Below are positions 63,584-64,000 of a stretch of 64,000 nucleotides of DNA, piece after piece. Source of the stretch: Streptomyces erythrochromogenes (lineage in GTDB: Bacteria; Actinomycetota; Actinomycetes; Streptomycetales; Streptomycetaceae); contig NZ_CP108036.1 in assembly GCF_036170895.1 (NCBI RefSeq), forward strand, positions 2,852,001 through 2,916,000. The letters run 5' to 3'. Each line of letters starts with the position of its first letter. Position 1 is the first letter of the stretch. The position numbers and the translations under genes were made by a program. Under the pieces are notes generated by a model that worked only from the letters and a program-made list of their open reading frames with translations, had not been told where the DNA came from and searched no databases.

Positions 63584-64000
63584 TCACGTCTTAGGTCCCG
63601 GATTTTCGGGCTTGTTGCCCGTCGTCGAGTCCGGTTCGACGTAAAGGATCTTGGCCTTCATGTGCGCGCGGGTCTGCGCGGCGATCCACACGAGGGTGGT
63701 CGCCACGAGCGTGATCGCGAACGCCTTGGGGTTGAACAGGGTGGTGTTCTTGAACGCCGCGACAAACACGAAAAGCAGCAGGATCTGGGCCGTGTAGAGC
63801 ATGAGCCCCATGGCCTGGAAGAGGTGCGGAAGCGATTTCGCCGTGCGCTGCAGAACGACGAATCCGATGCCCATGAACAGGATCACGACCAGCGTCGCGA
63901 CGACCGCTCCGACCGCACCCTTGCCGCCGACGACAAGCCCGCTGATCAACGCGGCGAGTGCGCCGGCGATGGCCGTGGGCACGGCGGCTTGCAGGAGGGA
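63584..64000 (-). CDS. atpI: ATP synthase accessory protein AtpI-like, 5' end outside the window
   Basis: Four membrane helices: IAGALAALISGLVVGGKGAVGAVVATLVVILFMGIGFVV, LFQAMGLMLYTAQILLLFVFVAAF and FAITLVATTLVWIAAQTRAHM, with a polar C-terminus. A GTG at 63982 would give 132 aa. The frame stays open to the window edge reading SLLQAAVPTAIAG, which continues the pattern I recall in actinobacterial AtpI/SCO5366-type proteins, so the gene probably starts beyond 64000. It is upstream of atpB and likely the first gene of the operon; it assists c-ring assembly in other bacteria. Confidence 0.85.
   Translation of the reverse strand, partial: SLLQAAVPTAIAGALAALISGLVVGGKGAVGAVVATLVVILFMGIGFVVLQRTAKSLPHLFQAMGLMLYTAQILLLFVFVAAFKNTTLFNPKAFAITLVATTLVWIAAQTRAHMKAKILYVEPDSTTGNKPENPGPKT

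Overview
The window is high-GC DNA with the gene style of a Streptomyces chromosome: strong G/C bias at third codon positions, many GTG starts, leaderless genes, and Streptomyces-type landmarks (Scy and FilP, NucS, a DasR-type chitinase promoter, and a GlgE-pathway pep2-glgB pair). From memory, much of the gene order resembles the Streptomyces coelicolor core region around SCO5367-SCO5444. This is core chromosome. I see no phage, insertion sequence, integrase, CRISPR array, tRNA or rRNA.

Layout. 1-4.6 kb: maltokinase and branching enzyme (alpha-glucan/trehalose metabolism), then a convergent thioredoxin and its MerR regulator. 4.9-11.9 kb: a helix-turn-helix regulator and a central-carbon block of pfkA (minus) with pta, ackA and pyk (plus), closed by a 19-bp-stem terminator. 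12-14.6 kb: three envelope or secreted proteins (DUF6230, DUF6114, and a long Pro/Ser/Lys-rich protein). 15.2-17.1 kb: a YbbN-like thioredoxin-TPR protein divergent from a TetR regulator, with a 10+3+10 inverted repeat between them. 17.1-19.3 kb: isobutyryl-CoA mutase large subunit (icmA), with a 24-bp palindrome in its promoter region and, downstream, a free-standing EF-G domain-IV-like protein. 19.3-26.7 kb: small membrane proteins, a MarR regulator, an MFS transporter, an ArsR regulator, a GH6-like lipoprotein with an altered catalytic motif, and an SRPBCC-DUF4166-TetR operon behind twin operators. 26.9-29 kb: three translationally coupled AIM24 genes. 29-33 kb: MarR, a PepSY protein, meaB, a thiolase and methylmalonyl-CoA epimerase. 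33.2-39 kb: the polarity coiled-coil genes scy and filP. 39-43 kb: two related ABC ATPase/permease pairs. 43-53.5 kb: mixed genes including nucS, a membrane-anchored P-loop protein with a Pro/Thr-rich tail, a STAS protein, 3-hydroxybutyryl-CoA dehydrogenase, PduO-type cobalamin adenosyltransferase and a two-component system. 53.5-55.5 kb: chitinase. 55.6-64 kb: the ATP synthase operon on the minus strand, cut at the right edge inside atpI.

How the genes fit together. One recurring theme is B12-dependent acyl-CoA chemistry. icmA, meaB (mutase chaperone GTPase), mce, a thiolase, 3-hydroxyacyl-CoA dehydrogenase and an ATP:cobalamin adenosyltransferase lie within 33 kb, though in separate transcription units. 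Glycolysis/overflow genes (pfkA, pta, ackA, pyk), the glucan genes and ATP synthase form the energy side; Scy and FilP organise the hyphal tip.

The observations I rate highest are the orphan EF-G domain-IV protein with an 18-bp palindrome over its start codon, several clean palindromic operators beside named regulators, the GH6 homologue with His in place of the catalytic-acid Asp, the STAS protein lacking the usual phospho-serine, and at least eleven genes that look leaderless.
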